From NCBI GenBank assembly GCA_946902985.2, contig OX336397.1, positions 193,088,813-193,152,812 of the forward strand: a stretch of DNA of 64,000 bases. Direction: 5' to 3'. The number at the start of each line of letters is the position of its first letter. Position 1 is the first letter of the stretch. The notes below the pieces were generated by a model that was not told the origin of the DNA, ran no database searches, and saw nothing but the letters and a program-made list of their open reading frames with translations. This stretch comes from Meconema thalassinum. Taxonomy: Eukaryota; Arthropoda; Insecta; Orthoptera; Tettigoniidae. The position numbers were made by a program, and so were the translations under genes. Below, one piece after another: positions 1-12,931 of this stretch.

Positions 1-1712
1 AAATACAACGTGCTATACGGATATTAAACATGAATATGAAGTACCCTTTACTAGTGCTTCCTCTGTAAAAAAATTCATTCTATTCGGTTTCACCGTGATT
101 GAATTGATATGGGGAATCGATTTGCACACATACATGGCCGCTATCTGCAAACTATTGGGCTGAACACCTTGTAGTTCAGTCAAAAGATGCTTCCCACAAA
201 AAGGTATGCTGTTGCAAAATTTAGTAGAGATCAAAGAATTAGGTTGGTCGTAATTTTGATTAAGCTTTTAATATTTTGGTGGCCACCATTACGTTTTCGT
301 CAAAATGGTGGCGATATAAAACATGACACTCAGGTGCCCTTTGCTAGCGCTACCTCTGTACCAAATTTCGTTCAATTCGGTTTTATGGTGTTTGAATTGA
401 TAGGGGGAATCGATTTGTACACATACATGGCCGCCATATGCAAACTATTGGACTGATGACCTTGTAGCTTGGTCAAAGAACGATTCTCACTTAAAGCTAT
501 GAAGTTGCAAAATGTGGTAGAGATCAGATGATTAGGTTGGTCGTAATTGGATTTTAGCTTTTTAAATTTGGGTGGCCACCATTACGTTTCCGTCAAGATG
601 GCGGCGATATAAAACATGACACTGAGGTGTCCTTTACAAGTGCCACCTATGTACCAAATTTCGTTCAATTTGGTTTCACCGTATTTTAAAAGATAGGGTA
701 AATCAATTTGCACACATACATGGCCGCCATCCGCACATGATTGGGCTGATGACCTTGTAGTTTGGTCAAAACATTTCTTTATTCATAAAGGTATAATGTT
801 GCAAAATTTGATAGAGATCAGATGATTAGATTGGTCGTAATTTGATACAAGACTTTAAAATTTGGGTGGCTGCCATTAGGTTTTTGTCAAGATGGCGGCA
901 ATATAAAACATGGCACTGGAGTGCCCATTGCTAGTGCTATCTCTGTACCAAACTTCGTTGAATTCGTTTCCACCGTGTTTGAATTGATAAGGGTAATCGA
1001 TTTGCACACATACATGGCCGCCAACTGAAAACTATTGGGCTGATGACCTTGTAATTTGTTCAAGGGACGCTCGATATATGACTCTATGTGGTTGCAAAAT
1101 TTGGTAGATATCGGATGATTAGGTTAGTCGTAATTTGATTTAAGCTTTGAACATTCGGGTGGCCGCCATTACGTTTCCGTCTAGATGGCGGCAATATAAA
1201 ACAAGACATTGAGGTGCCCTCTTCTAGTGCTACCTATGTATCAAATTTTGTTCAGTTCGGTTTCACTGTGCTTGAATAGATAGGGGGAATCCATTTGCAC
1301 ACATACGTGGCCGCCATCCGCAACGTATAGGGCTGATGACCGTGCAGTTTAGTCAAAAGATTTTTCATACATAAAGGTATAATGTTGCAAAATTTGGTAG
1401 AGATCAGATGATAAGGTTGGTCGTAATTTGATTTAAGTTTTTAACACTTGGGTGGCCGCCATTACGTTTTCGTCAAGATGGCGGCGATATAAAACATGTC
1501 CCTGAGGTGCCCTTTGCTACTGCTACCTCTGCACCAATATTCGTTCAATTCGGTTTCACCGTGTTTGAATTGGTAAGGGAAATCGATTTGCACACATACA
1601 TGGCCGCCATCTGAAAACTATTGGACTGATGACCTTTTAGTACGACTATATGTAGTTGCAAAATTTGGTAGATATCGGATGATTAGGTTAGTCGTAATTT
1701 GATTTAAGCTAA
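1..1712. repeat. 293-bp tandem repeat array (about 5.8 copies)
   Basis: The phrase 'gcggcgatataaaacatg' and its variants recur near 308, 600, 893, 1186 and 1479, a spacing of 292-293 bp. Each unit also carries 'acacatacatggccgcca' and 'ctgatgaccttgtag'. Units differ by scattered substitutions, so the array is old and not recently homogenised. It is cut off by the left edge and ends at about 1712, where a retrotransposon relic begins. A diverged single copy in the opposite orientation lies at 35280-35570. No protein-coding function is supported; the short open frames inside are chance frames. Confidence 0.9.
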
Positions 1713-3792
1713 ACTTAAAACTAGCATTCACAGAAACAATAACCTCTTAAAGGAAGAGCACATAATATGTAGGAACAAAGTGACAGCTTTAAAACGGATA
1801 CTGAAATCCTCATACTACGAACATAAATTAACATTGAATGCCAATACCATAAAAGATACTTGGAATGTAATCAATGAAATGATCTGCAACTGCACAACTA
1901 AAAACAAAGATGGTCCCAGTGAGATAATAATTGACGGTAAATCTTTCACAGGAAAAGAAAATATTTGCAATGCTCTAAACACTCACTTTATAAACATAGC
2001 ACACAAATTTGCCAAAAACATCCCCCAGGGAAGAAAGTTAATGAAATCAATGTCAACACAGATTCCATATTTATGACCCCGACTAATGAGATGGAAATTC
2101 GCAATATATATTAAGCCTTAAAATGAAAAGTAGCCAAGACAAAGATGGTATGTCAGTAAAATTGTTAAAAAACTCCATTGACATGCTAAGTAGCCCACTA
2201 ACTACTTTAATAAATTTATCGTTAGAGACTGGTCTGGTGCCTGATGATCTAAAAATAGCACGAGTCATACCAGTCTATAAAGGTGGTGACAAAAACAATC
2301 CGGACAATTACAGACCCATTTCCATCCTCCCACCCATATCCAAGGTACACGAAACAGTAGTAAAACAGAATTGTTAATTTCTTAAATAAAAATGATTACT
2401 TCTACAAAGGACAATATGGATTCCGAGAAAACTCAAGCACAGAAATAGCCACAATTGATATAATCTCTAACTTGCACGATGTCTTAGACAATAAGATGAC
2501 AGCGAGTGGCCTTTTCATTGACCTGAGAAAGGCGTTTGACACTGTTGACCATGAAATTCTTTTAGGGAAACTTGATAAAGCAGGTATCCGAGGAGTAGCT
2601 TGGACATGGTTTAAAAATTACCAATCTAATCGTAAGCAGTATATTGAAATAAATGGCTACAGAAGTGAGGAAGTTAATATTACCCACGGTGTGCCCCAAG
2701 GATCAATACTGGGTCCCTCTTCTTAGTATATATTAATGACATAGCAACACTCCGTTTTCATGGTAATATAACGTTGTTTGCAGATGACTTAAGCATCTTT
2801 TACAATGCGTACACCACCAACACGCTGATTACACACATGCAGGAGGACATAAATACCATACTTGGCTGGACCCAGTCAAATAAATTAACAATCAATGAAG
2901 ATAAAACAAATTATTTAATAATAACCGTAGAACAAAGTTAGACATCACTGAATGGAAAAGCAGATAAAAGGTTCTCATCTGTCAAATACCTAGGCCTAAT
3001 AATAGTTGAAAATCTCTCCTGGCAAAAGCACATTGATGCATTAGTAAAAAAATATCACCTGCCGCTGGTATGATAAAAAATTGAGCTACTACATCCCAAA
3101 ATATCTACTCAGGAAAGTGTATTTTTCCTTAATCCATAGCCGATTACAATATTTGAATACAATTTGGATAAAATGCTCAAATTACCTAAAAAAGGAAATT
3201 GAGGCGGTAATTCAGAATAGAGCCATAATAAATATTTACAACTACCCTTTTTTAACACTAACCAAACACCTTTATATTACGAGTAAAATTCAACCAGTAG
3301 CCCTAAATGCAGAAATCAAATCAAATGTCCTGATGTACCAAATCCTACACAACAGAATCCACACAAATTTAAACTTCACTAAACAATCTGATTTACACGC
3401 TTACAAAACTAGACATGCAGATGACATAACACTTTTCCATATCAATTCCAAATAATATGGCAGTAATAGCATTAAATATAGTGCCTTTGTTAAGTTCAAT
3501 AGACTACCAGAAAATATAAAAATTGCACCTAGCCTACCAATCTTTAAAAGGAGGCTAAAACAGTTTGTGAGGAATGATTATAAAATGTCAGTTTGAAGAA
3601 AGTTCATAATCTGAGAAGACAAAAGAAGAACACGTTGTGTACAAAAACTTATGAAAGCTACAAAATGTTGTATATATTTTCATACTGAAAACTTTGTAAA
3701 CTAAACATTGTATTGTAATTTGTCTCCAATAAGATAACACTGTACAATTCCTTTGTAAATGAGTCCTTGACTCGTTAAGGGATTAATAAAAT
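1713..3792 (+). pseudogene. Degraded non-LTR retrotransposon reverse transcriptase (CR1/Jockey-like)
   Basis: Reverse-transcriptase blocks appear in order on the plus strand but in different frames. A pre-RT region lies at 1780-2076. A block with NYRPISILPPISK lies at 2123-2377. A block with FIDLRKAFDTVDHE and GVPQGSILGP lies at 2472-2726. The catalytic FADD lies at 2777-2788 in another frame, and a C-terminal thumb-like part lies at 3081-3455. At least three frameshifts separate them, so the element is dead. No endonuclease domain is seen, so this is a 5'-truncated copy. The 3' end is placed near 'ttaataaaatgc' at about 3780-3792. The clade call rests on motif spelling only. Confidence 0.85.
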
Positions 3793-4099
3793 GCAAGCCG
3801 AGGCGATCGAGGAAACTTGCGCATGCCCGCCAGCATATCTCTGTCTCCTTCTATCACACTCCCTTCCCTTGCTTGAAGCACAGCGGTGGCCAGTGGCTTG
3901 CTCTCTAGCTCAGCAAATAGGGCGAGTTCGTAGATTTGAATCGCGCGCCCGTAAGTAACAAAGTAACCTAATTTTCTCGAAGGGAAATATTTTCTCCGCC
4001 AATCCGATTGCGGCATCGTCTTTTAAATAACACGCAGAGCGTCCCTGATTTTTTGTCGGTGTAATTAAGATACACCCTGTATAAACTACCGGTATTCAT

Positions 4100-4631
4100 T
4101 AAAAATAAGCAGACACGTGTCTAACGATTTTTCGATGTGGTGTATATTATGAGGTGAAATGTATGAAAAGTGGGGGCTGAAGGATTCCTAACGGAGCGTG
4201 TATCTCTTAAACGACATAGGTGAGGAGTTTGAAACGCAGTGGAAAACAATCAGCTTAAAAATAAAAACATAGGTGTTCGACTTTTTTTTATAAATCCAAT
4301 TTAAGGGGCCCATGGGGAGGGGTGAAATTCTGGAAGAAAAACGTCCACTAAGGAAGAACTTATGGATATTCACTTTGATCGGCCAACCAAAACTATTAAA
4401 GTTTGAAACAAGTAATTTTGGGGATATGTTTGTTGTATGTCGAAATCGTCTTCTGAGGAAGGATTTTTGGATATTCAGGTACTAAAGGGGTGTTAACGGG
4501 GTTAAACCTGCAACTCATTGAATAACAATATCTCACGAGTGGTTTCATTTGGGGTTGGATACTCGGCATATTAATTAATGATTAAAAAGAATAGGCAGAC
4601 ACGGGATTTTCGATGTGGTGTATATTATGAG
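4100..4631. repeat. Pair of direct repeats about 480 bp apart
   Basis: About 50 bp at 4100-4151 ('cgatgtggtgtatattatga' at its end) recurs at 4581-4631. The sequence between resembles the 'yyaaggggtg...ttcttagtgga' type of dispersed repeat, with 'aaggaagaacttatggatat' near 4350 echoed by 'gaggaaggatttttggatat' near 4455. It is probably a relic of a dispersed repeat with internal tandem structure. Family unknown. Confidence 0.5.
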
Positions 4632-5127
4632 TTTAAGGGGGGAAATATGTGCGTAGATGTTTTTTACTTGTGTAATTTTATGATGTGTAGGCCTACTTTT
4701 TTCATAGGAATTTAGGTAAATGGATTTTGTGTTTAGTCAGTGTGTTTAATATACGGTACTGTACGGTATCTCACTTATTTCCTACGGTACCGGTATTTAC
4801 CTAAGTTATGTGGTAGTTTACCGTGTTGTGATTTTCAGTCGAATTTTATACATGCGATGCGACGACGTTGAAGAGATTTTGATATTTATGTTCCATTATT
4901 GTGCTATATTGTCTGATTGTTTACGGTCTTTTCCAAATTATTATCACTATTATTCAAAATTAAACGATAAATCAAACATAGCATTCATGATTGAGACGTT
5001 GCTAAGTGTACTCTTTACAACTACAATTTTCGCGGGCGAAGCCGTGACGGGTAATGCTAGTATAATATAATAACTGATATTTTCTCTATTGTGTTAGAAA
5101 TGCAGCCATTATCTTACCGTTTTCCTT

Positions 5128-5139
5128 TAATAATAAATA

Positions 5140-5169
<30 letters not shown>
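5128..5169. repeat. TAA microsatellite
   Basis: About 13 copies of TAA with one TAAA interruption. Confidence 0.95.
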
Positions 5170-5170
<1 letters not shown>

Positions 5171-6112
5171 TAGCCCACCGTAAAGCATGTGTCGTGGTTT
5201 TACGGGTTCTTTGAAGGAAATATCGTTACTGTGTGTTCGATGTAGGCCTACCTCGCGGCGAAATAATATTTTTTAGTTCCGAGTAGGGATATTTGAAATA
5301 CTAACTACAGACCTAAGTAAATTTAATAATCAAGATGAATCTTGCAACCAGAGTTCTGCTGAGACATGTTCGTGACCTGTGTTGATTAATTTACAATGTT
5401 CAATTGTCTAGGATAAGCAGGTTAAGAATCGTAACTATGAACTTCTTCAGAACGGCGAAAGCTACCCGGTAACATTATTTATAAGTCTGTAAGGATAAAT
5501 ACAACTTTGAGTCCCTACCAATCGATGAAAGTTCAATGAGGAATAAATGTTGTATTTCATTTGAAGTGGGATCATTGAAACACCAAGTGGAAGTTTTGAC
5601 TTGTATTTTATGAAATCCATTGTTTCCACTGCCTATTTCTTAATACTCGTGAGTAACTTGAGTTTACTTCCACTTTGATAGGTTTGTATTGTAATTTAGC
5701 GTCGGACAATCCCGCCTGCCCCGTCAAATTGTGTTAAAGTTTGTGTGTAGCCTACTTAGGAATAGAGAAACCAATTATAAGACGCTTCATTTCACTGCTC
5801 CACAAGCTGGCACCAGTTATTCCTCATTGTATCGCAATTATAGGTACTAATATTTTGCTCGATATTCTGCCCTAAGTTATATCGTATAAAGGCGAGCGTC
5901 ATTGTCGAATAAGATTGATCATTAGCTTCCCCTTCTCACTGTGCACCTGGTGGGATATATTCACATTAACTTACCAGTGGCCTAACTTGCATTCGGAGTT
6001 CTGAAAATATCTCATTTGATGTGTTATTATGTTAATTATACGGCGTACTTGTTTAATTACGGCTCCTAACAATTCTCGTGTGCACTTCGTGTGTTCTAGT
6101 TTCCTGCGCAGT

Positions 6113-6181
6113 ATGGAGCAACAACCAATCATTAAGAGAGAGCCTGAATGTTTGTCTGATACTGACGAAGTCCCTAATATT
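6113..6181 (+). CDS. C2H2 zinc-finger gene, exon 1 (start codon)
   Basis: ATG at 6113 opens 23 codons (69 nt) ending exactly at a consensus donor, ATT|gtaagt, at 6181/6182, phase 0. The peptide begins MEQQPIIKREPE and is acidic afterwards. IKREPE fits the psi-K-x-E sumoylation consensus that is common in N-terminal exons of insect zinc-finger proteins. It is too short to stand out by length. The case for it rests on the start codon, the splice donor and the phase match with exons at 25094, 30839 and 55945. Intron 1 is 18.9 kb and holds an LTR element and a DNA transposon. Expression is not shown by sequence alone. Confidence 0.7.
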
Positions 6182-6341
6182 GTAAGTAGTATTTAATTTG
6201 CATACTGTGTAACATAACATGTGCATGACAAGGAACTTAATACTCGCTACCGAATAGTAGGCTTAGTACTGGTATTCTGTCTGTATGTTCTACATTGGTT
6301 CATATTTTTATGATACCTTCTAGGATTCTAGGACTACATAT

Positions 6342-9300
6342 TGAACCCATGTGCCATAAGGTCCATGAAGGTCGAATCCATGCATTTGGGGAAGAAATGA
6401 AATAAACGTACAGTTTCTAATGTAACTTAGAGAAAGATCAAGCTAGGATGCTAGTATAATGTTGTGCAACCAACGAGGACCAGGTGTTCGAGAGATGAGA
6501 TCACCCCTCTTGACATTCAGAAGGGAGCTAGTCTAGTCATGAGTATTAATAACCGAGTGGAAATTTCCCACGAATAGACAAGGAGGCCTGACTCGGAAAT
6601 CGAGCTGAGCTGGCTGGAAAACGACAACACCGCTTATGCGCCAGAAGAGGAATAATTAAATTTAACCCGTTTACGAGTATAAAAATAAGTAAACAAGTAC
6701 AGTACAGTGAATCATTTCGAATGAGATATTTTTGAGTAAAGAAAAACCCTTTAATAATTGCACAGGAGAAAACTGCAAACGCAAGTAGACGTCATCGGGG
6801 AATTACCAAGGCGTGTATAGAGGGGAGAGTACAAAAGAACAGCAACACCCACACAATTGAGGACGAGAAATTAATTAATATCTCCGAATTGCACGATCGA
6901 TTCTTAGGCGCAATAAGATTATTTGACATTGAGAAGATGAGCTTTCGGAAGGTATACATTTTATAATTGTGCAACCATTATTTTAGAAGTTGGCCACGGA
7001 AAGGGCTAGAGTCTTATCTTTTTGTAGCGAAAAGGTATATAACTCCTGGCCTCACCAAGCCAATCATGCAGTCTCAAACAGCCCGAGGGGGTGTTACTAC
7101 GCATCAGTACCAGCAGATCCAAATAGCCCGAGGGGGCGTTGCTACGCATCAGTATTCAGACAGCCGTGTGGGGCGTCACTCTGCGTTACATCGAAGACAG
7201 TTTACCAGTACTCCCTGAGGGGAGAAACGCTGTATTACACCGCAGAATTAATATCCGATAGCTATAGGCGTCGCAGTATTAACAAATTGCTTACCTCCAT
7301 AGGGAGTTGTAAAGAAGAAAATTTAAAGTATCGCCGTGTTAAAAGATTAGGAAAATCCTAGTTACAGGATTTAGGTCCGAAAGTACACAAGTTACAGTGA
7401 AAAGGTTCGTAAAATAGAGTCAGAGCAGGCTGCGAACGTTGGACTTTAGGCGATAGGTCTTTAAATAGACGAACGAATAAATCATAACGTACGGACGTAC
7501 CGTAACAGAAAGATAAACAGTTATCTAAATTAAAGAACCCAAAGAGGGAAAAACAGAGTAAGGTTCGTAACTTAGCTCAGAAAGTAGGACTGCTAGAACC
7601 GATTAAATAAAGAAGAACGGAGACTATAGACAGTATCTCCAGAAAGCAGACGAATTATTCTAAAGCACTAGATTCGGGAAGTACTAGCTGCTATAAAATA
7701 AATCCATAGATCATCGATAGGTATTTGAGGAGACCTCGATCCGAACAGACTTTCGCTAGGATCGATAAACCAGATCTACAAGGGAAGCCGTTCAAGCTAG
7801 AGGAATAGCCGGTCATCCAGAATAGGATTCGAAGAATTAGGATTCCAGGGAACAGTAGATGTTTCGAGACTTTCGTATTCTGCAGGATAGGAAGCCGACA
7901 TTGAATAAATTTCACCCTTGGAAACGGGAAATTAAGAGGTCACGTGTGATAGGCTAAGAAATACGGCCTAGTGATCAAGAATTGTGAAGTGTAGATTTAT
8001 CAAGGTTGTGTGTTAAATTAATATTTTTTAGTGTTTATTGTGTGTTATAAAGGAACACACCAGTGTATTAAAAATGTCGTCAATGTTAAGTGTATTAAAT
8101 ATGTGTCAAGAAGTGTTTGTAAATAAGATGAATTTAAATAAGATGGACTAAAATTTTAAAGTGGGCCAAAATGAAACACCGCACAAGAATAAAGGTCATG
8201 GGACGACCTTAAAAACATGTAAGTAATAAATTTCATTTTATTTTGGTGTCAGGGAATAATTGTGTACAAATCCACCGGAGTTGTGGAGTAAAAGGGATGT
8301 GTTTTAATAAATAAATACTGAATAAACAAGAACGCGGTCTGAACAAAAATAGAAATTTGAGAAATTATAAATAATTATGTAAAGAATAAATCCAGTAGAG
8401 AATGGAAAGTTTATAAAATGTTAACGTATTTGACAAATGTCATAAGAGCAAGCGAAATATCAGTAATTATCGTGAAAGATATTTAAATAAAAGTAAATGT
8501 GAGATATGAAAGAAATAGCTTTTGAGCTTGTGTAAAGAATAAAGATATTGAAATAATAATAATAATAACCAAGTAAGGAAATATTAAATAAAGATCAAAT
8601 AAAGTGATGTGAACAAAAGAGCGTTAGAACCTTAATAAAAGTATAGACATGATGTTTAAATGCATGTTCTTGGAATAGAGAAAGTTATGGTCAAAGGAAA
8701 AAATAATATAAAAATTGAAATGTGTATCAAGTGTTAATATAATATTATCAGTTCTTTGGACGACGCTAGGCTTAAAATGTATAGCGCAAAAGGAGCGCAA
8801 TTAAAGTAAAATGTCACGCTAGGAACGCGTAAAAGTTAATGTACTTGGTAAATTACTTATGAGAGGTAGTTGATTGTCGCGAATTGAGATATGGTATAAG
8901 TCCTCTATTTGTGACGTAGTATCACGAGACATTGTGTATGTATTTGAAAGGGAGCAAATGTATGGTATTGAGCGTAGGTCTTATAGCTTTTTGGCTGACC
9001 CTAAATCGCATTTTGTATAGTCCTCTATAAGGGAAAGGTTCCCGAGGCATGTGAAGAGATTCGAACTCAGAATCCTCTTATTTTGAAAGCCCCTTTATTA
9101 TTCGTCGTTAATTACTCTTCCACAATCAATGAGGACCTTTCATAATTAATAAACGCCAAGATTACGAATGTGGTTTATTGAGCCCAATAATATTGTTGTA
9201 TGTACACGAAGAATAGGATGCCAGGTCTCCAAGGAATTGAGAATGAAAAGTTTGTGTTTTGTAAAGGCAGTTAGAGAGAGCTCTGGCTCGGGCCAGACGG

Positions 9301-10244
9301 GAAGGAGCCCGCATAGTCATAAATAACTCTCAAGTTTCACGGCCAGACCCTCGGAGAAGGAGGGGTGTCTGGAGGCCGTCTTGTAAAGAATAATGAATAC
9401 ACCAGGAGTGTTTAAAGTTGTTAACGACCCGGGCGTTGAACCGAGGTCCTTGTAGATTGATATTTCCGCTTGCCTGTTCAGATCGTAGTTTCTTATGTGA
9501 TAATGGTCTTATAAGACGTTATGACATAAATAACAATCCCTATTGTAATGTGGTATGGGAGTAGGATTCCACGAGTTAATTGAAGACAACTAGGTTTTGG
9601 GAGTAACTATAGTTTTTTGACTGTGTCAAGTATCTACATACTCTGGAGTACACAAGTAATTTCCTGATTACCTTAATGTATTTGTGAAACTAGAGAGAGA
9701 TGATAACAGCTGAAATGTGTGAAAATGCCCAAAATATTGAGTTAGATAATTAACATATAATTATAAAAATGTAATTATACCTTAATTTTGTCAAGAGAAG
9801 AAAAATAAAAAGTAGTATTTGAGGTGTACAAAGAATGACACCATTATTACAGAAAGCATTGAGCCAAAGAGCTCGGAGTTATAAGAAACTCACAGTTGAT
9901 GCTTTATGGAAGTAAAAATAATTAGGAATTGTTGGTTTATGTGGAAACCATATGTTTTAATACAATATTTGTTATATTCTATTGTGATTCCTTGTTCATT
10001 TGGAGCAAGTAGATGATTAAGGGTCAGTAAATTAATTGTTAAAGTGTTTGTAGCGCCATAATTTTTTATTAATTAAATGTGTTTAAAATAGGAGTTGGTT
10101 TTGTTGTTATTTTTGCAAGTGTATCCTCTGATTAATCCAAAATATGTGAGTCACAGAGTGGGGGAACTTACCGCTGCCCCGAAAATCCCGAATTGAGCTA
10201 CGCTGGTATACTGTGATTGGCATATTTCTTGCTAAAAGGGCACA
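6342..10244 (+). repeat. 5' LTR (3903 bp)
   Basis: Begins 'tgaacccatgtgcc' and ends 'aaaagggcaca'. A TATA-like TATAAAA at 6678-6684 is the best candidate core promoter. Two direct copies of 'gcccgaggggg..tactacgcatcagta' lie 45 bp apart near 7081-7152. A GC-rich stretch able to form stems lies at about 9280-9390. Open frames such as 6990-7361 lack an ATG start and recur in the other LTR because the LTR is duplicated, so I do not call them genes. Confidence 0.95.
6678..6684 (+). promoter_or_regulatory. TATA-like box in 5' LTR
   Basis: TATAAAA in 'gagtataaaaataag', duplicated at 17928-17934 in the 3' LTR. Position in the first 10% of the LTR would fit a U3 promoter; the transcription start is not known. 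Confidence 0.35.
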
Positions 10245-10441
10245 TGGGGGACATATAAGTAATGTGCTGGATTGATAACTAGAGGAACACTTAAGACGGT
10301 CATAACATGTAAAGTAAAGTAATGATAGGAGTAGCTACAACATAAAATATTATCTGACCGCATGGGTCCCTGGAAACTCATACCGAGCAGCCCTGAATTA
10401 TATATCATTAAAACCACCCCCTAGCAAATCATTACTGATTT

Positions 10442-10461
10442 TGGCGCCCAGTACGCAGGGC
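10442..10461 (+). promoter_or_regulatory. Candidate primer-binding site (tRNA-Lys-like)
   Basis: 'tggcgcccagtacgcagggc' resembles the complement of an insect tRNA-Lys 3' end, which gives TGGCGCCCA followed by a G-rich part. It lies 197 bp after the LTR end, which is unusual. The alternative site, TGGGGGACAT directly at 10245, abuts the LTR but matches a known tRNA 3' end poorly. Confidence 0.4.
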
Positions 10462-10733
10462 TGAGTTTTCCTAGGGAAAACCCGAGTTTTCTCGAAAAAT
10501 CAAAATTTTCATTTTTTGAAAAAAAAATGGTTTTTCGAAATTTTGAATTTTAATTACTTCCATAAAGGTTTATGAAATTGAATAAAGAGTATCAAAAGGG
10601 TACGGTGAAATAAAAACCCGTACCAAAGTAAATTTTTAAAAGAAATTGGAACACAATGATTCAGAGTATCATCTCTCAAGCATGTACTAGTGTGGTGGCA
10701 TGAGTGGCCCACTGTATTCTTATATTAGAAAAG

Positions 10734-12931
10734 ATGGTGACGATGATGGAGTTAAAGGAGTGTTTGGATGAACATTTCCAAAAGAATAGGGAAGAGATAG
10801 TAAAAATAAGTACGAGAAGTACGGAAGATGCAAAAAAAGAGAATAGGGAAGAGAGGCAGGAACTTTTGAACGCTATAAAAGCCGATAGCAAAGAAAAGTG
10901 GGAGACCATGAACAATAAATTGGGAACAATAGACAATACATTGAGTCTCCAAAAGGATGAAAATAACAAAGTGATCGAATCCATAAATGAGAGTTTGAAT
11001 AAGTTGGACAGCCAACAGGAGGAAAATAATCAAAAATTAGGATCCATGAATCAAAGTTTAGAGTCACTTAAAACTGATAATGTTAACATGGGAACTAAAT
11101 TAGAGTCTATCCAGGCCGAGTGTAAAAAAATGAACAGGGAATTGAAGGCTGAGATAGAAAGTAAGTTGGATAATATAAGGGCAGAGAATACAGATCATTT
11201 TTCAACACAATCCAGGGTTTTGGAGGATAAATTAGGAGTAATGGAAGTGAAACTTGAAGATAAATTACATTCGTTTCAGGAGAATATGATAGCCGATAAT
11301 TCTTTGAAAAGTCAAGCCATGAATACCAAACTAGAGGCCATGGAGACTAAAATACAAAGCAATATAAATGAGAAATTAAAAGAGACAATGAATAACAAAT
11401 TTCAAAGTTTTGACACTAAGTTTGGGAAGAAGTTAAGTGAGTTAAAAGAGGAAAATAAAGGATTTCATTCAGGATTACAAGTCCAAATAAATACCTTGAA
11501 CGATAGTACGGTAAAATCCATAAATGAATGTCAAGGAAAATTTGAAAATTTGGAAGGTAATTTTGGGGCTATAAAAACTAAATTAGATAGCATGGAAGAA
11601 TCTTGTGAAAAAATGTAAAAGGATGTAGAAATGAACTTGTAACCCAGATCCAAGGTGTGCAGGAAAAATTAGAAGCTCAGATAAAATCTAACAGCGATAT
11701 TTGTGAACGTTCCCGGGATGAGATAAAAGAAAGTTTTAAGAAATTAGGAGAAGAATTTAAAGGGGTAAAGGACAAAGTAGGAGAACTCGAGGGAAAGGTC
11801 GATGGAGTTCAGAATGAAGTAACTGAGATGAAAAATCAAAATAAAAAGGATGTTAAGGGTATGAAAGATCAGATTGATCATTTTACTAGGCAGGTAGATG
11901 ATAACTGGAAGACGTACGAAACGAAAATAGATCAAAGATTCGGTAAATACGAGGGGCATCTCCAGAGTGAAAGAAAACAAAGAGAGGACGAAAATAAGGA
12001 AAGTACCCATAAGATAAATGAAATAAGTAAGGGTATTAATGAGGTCCAGGGATCCATCGGAACATTAAAGGTCGAAGTAGGAAAAACTCATAGGGAAGTA
12101 GGCCAGATCCAAAATGACTTGATGATATTATATAAGAGTCAAGGGAAAACTGAGGAAAAACTTGAAGGAATTAAAGTGGATATGGTCAAAGGACAAAGAG
12201 AGTTGGAGAAGAAAATAAAAGAAATACGAGAAGACCTAGATACCAGAGGTGACGTGAAACCAGAAATTATAGACCAAAAGGTCATGATCTTTAAGAAAGA
12301 GGTAGAAGACCAATTAAATGAATTCAGGGATAGTTACAGGGATGAGAAATTCCAATCCAAAAAGGCAGAGGAAGATAGTAAAAGGAATCAAGAAAGAATT
12401 CAGAATGAATTAAGATCCCGATTGGAGAGGACTGAACATAAGAATAGTCAAATGGAAATCCAACTCATGGCTAATTAAGAAAGTGCCCGAAGGGAAAGGA
12501 AGTTAGAATTTGAGAATCAGGAGGAGTTTCCAAAGACAGGATGGGTAGATTCCCGTGAACAAGGTACAGATACGGAGAGGGACTTAGGAGGGGAAAGCCC
12601 TTATAAGAACCCAGGATATCCGATGGCGATGTCAACCCCGTACATGAATCAGACAAATGGCCAGATAATAAACATAATTAAATCAAATGAGGACAGACCA
12701 GTAAAGTTTACGGGTAATAACATGTCTATTACTCCAAAATACTGGCTAAAGGAAGTGGCAGAGTATTTAAACGAAATGAAAGTTCCTCAGGATCGGAGAC
12801 TGAGAGCTATTGAAAAGCTGTTGGCAGGTGATTGTCTCACCTGGTTCAGAAGCTTCAGATACACCTTTGATACGGTGGAAGGCTTTAGGGAAGCATTTTT
12901 AAAACGATATTGGGCAGCAGACGTCCAATAG
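10734..12931 (+). pseudogene. gag: Gag of the LTR element: long coiled coil plus capsid-like domain, broken
   Basis: Starts at ATG 10734 (MVTMMELKECLDEHF). About 580 residues of heptad-rich, Lys/Glu/Asn/Gln-rich sequence predict an unbroken coiled coil over 10734-12478, then a short linker. A capsid-like retrotransposon Gag domain spans about 12690-13150 (motifs YWLKEVAEYL, DCLTWFRSF, FREAFLKRYW). A frameshift near 11610-11656 moves the frame from that of 10734 to that of 11657. In-frame stops are TAA at 12476-12478 and TAG at 12929-12931, after which the same frame stays open. A coiled coil this long before capsid is unusual for Gag and could drive particle assembly; that role is inference. 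A mobilisation-competent copy must exist or have existed elsewhere. Confidence 0.85.

Larger units (their letters stand above)
3793..6112. other. Non-coding stretch upstream of the zinc-finger gene
   Basis: No convincing gene is seen. The segment contains the paired dispersed repeat at 4100-4631 and a TAA microsatellite at 5128-5169. The part nearest exon 1 would contain the promoter and 5' UTR of the zinc-finger gene, but I can name no promoter element with confidence. Confidence 0.5.

Noticed and set aside
1..1712. CTGATGA followed by GACC/GGTC stem and AAA in the 293-bp units, as a possible hammerhead
   Set aside because: The required GAAA after stem II is absent (TCAAA) and no flanking stem III with a cleavage triplet is seen.
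4810..5070. 86-codon plus-strand frame upstream of the zinc-finger gene
   Set aside because: No ATG at its start, no homology recognised and ordinary AT-rich composition.
6990..7361. 123-codon open frame in the LTR, repeated at 18240-18611
   Set aside because: It begins at TTG with no ATG, lies in untranslated LTR sequence, and recurs only because the LTR is duplicated.
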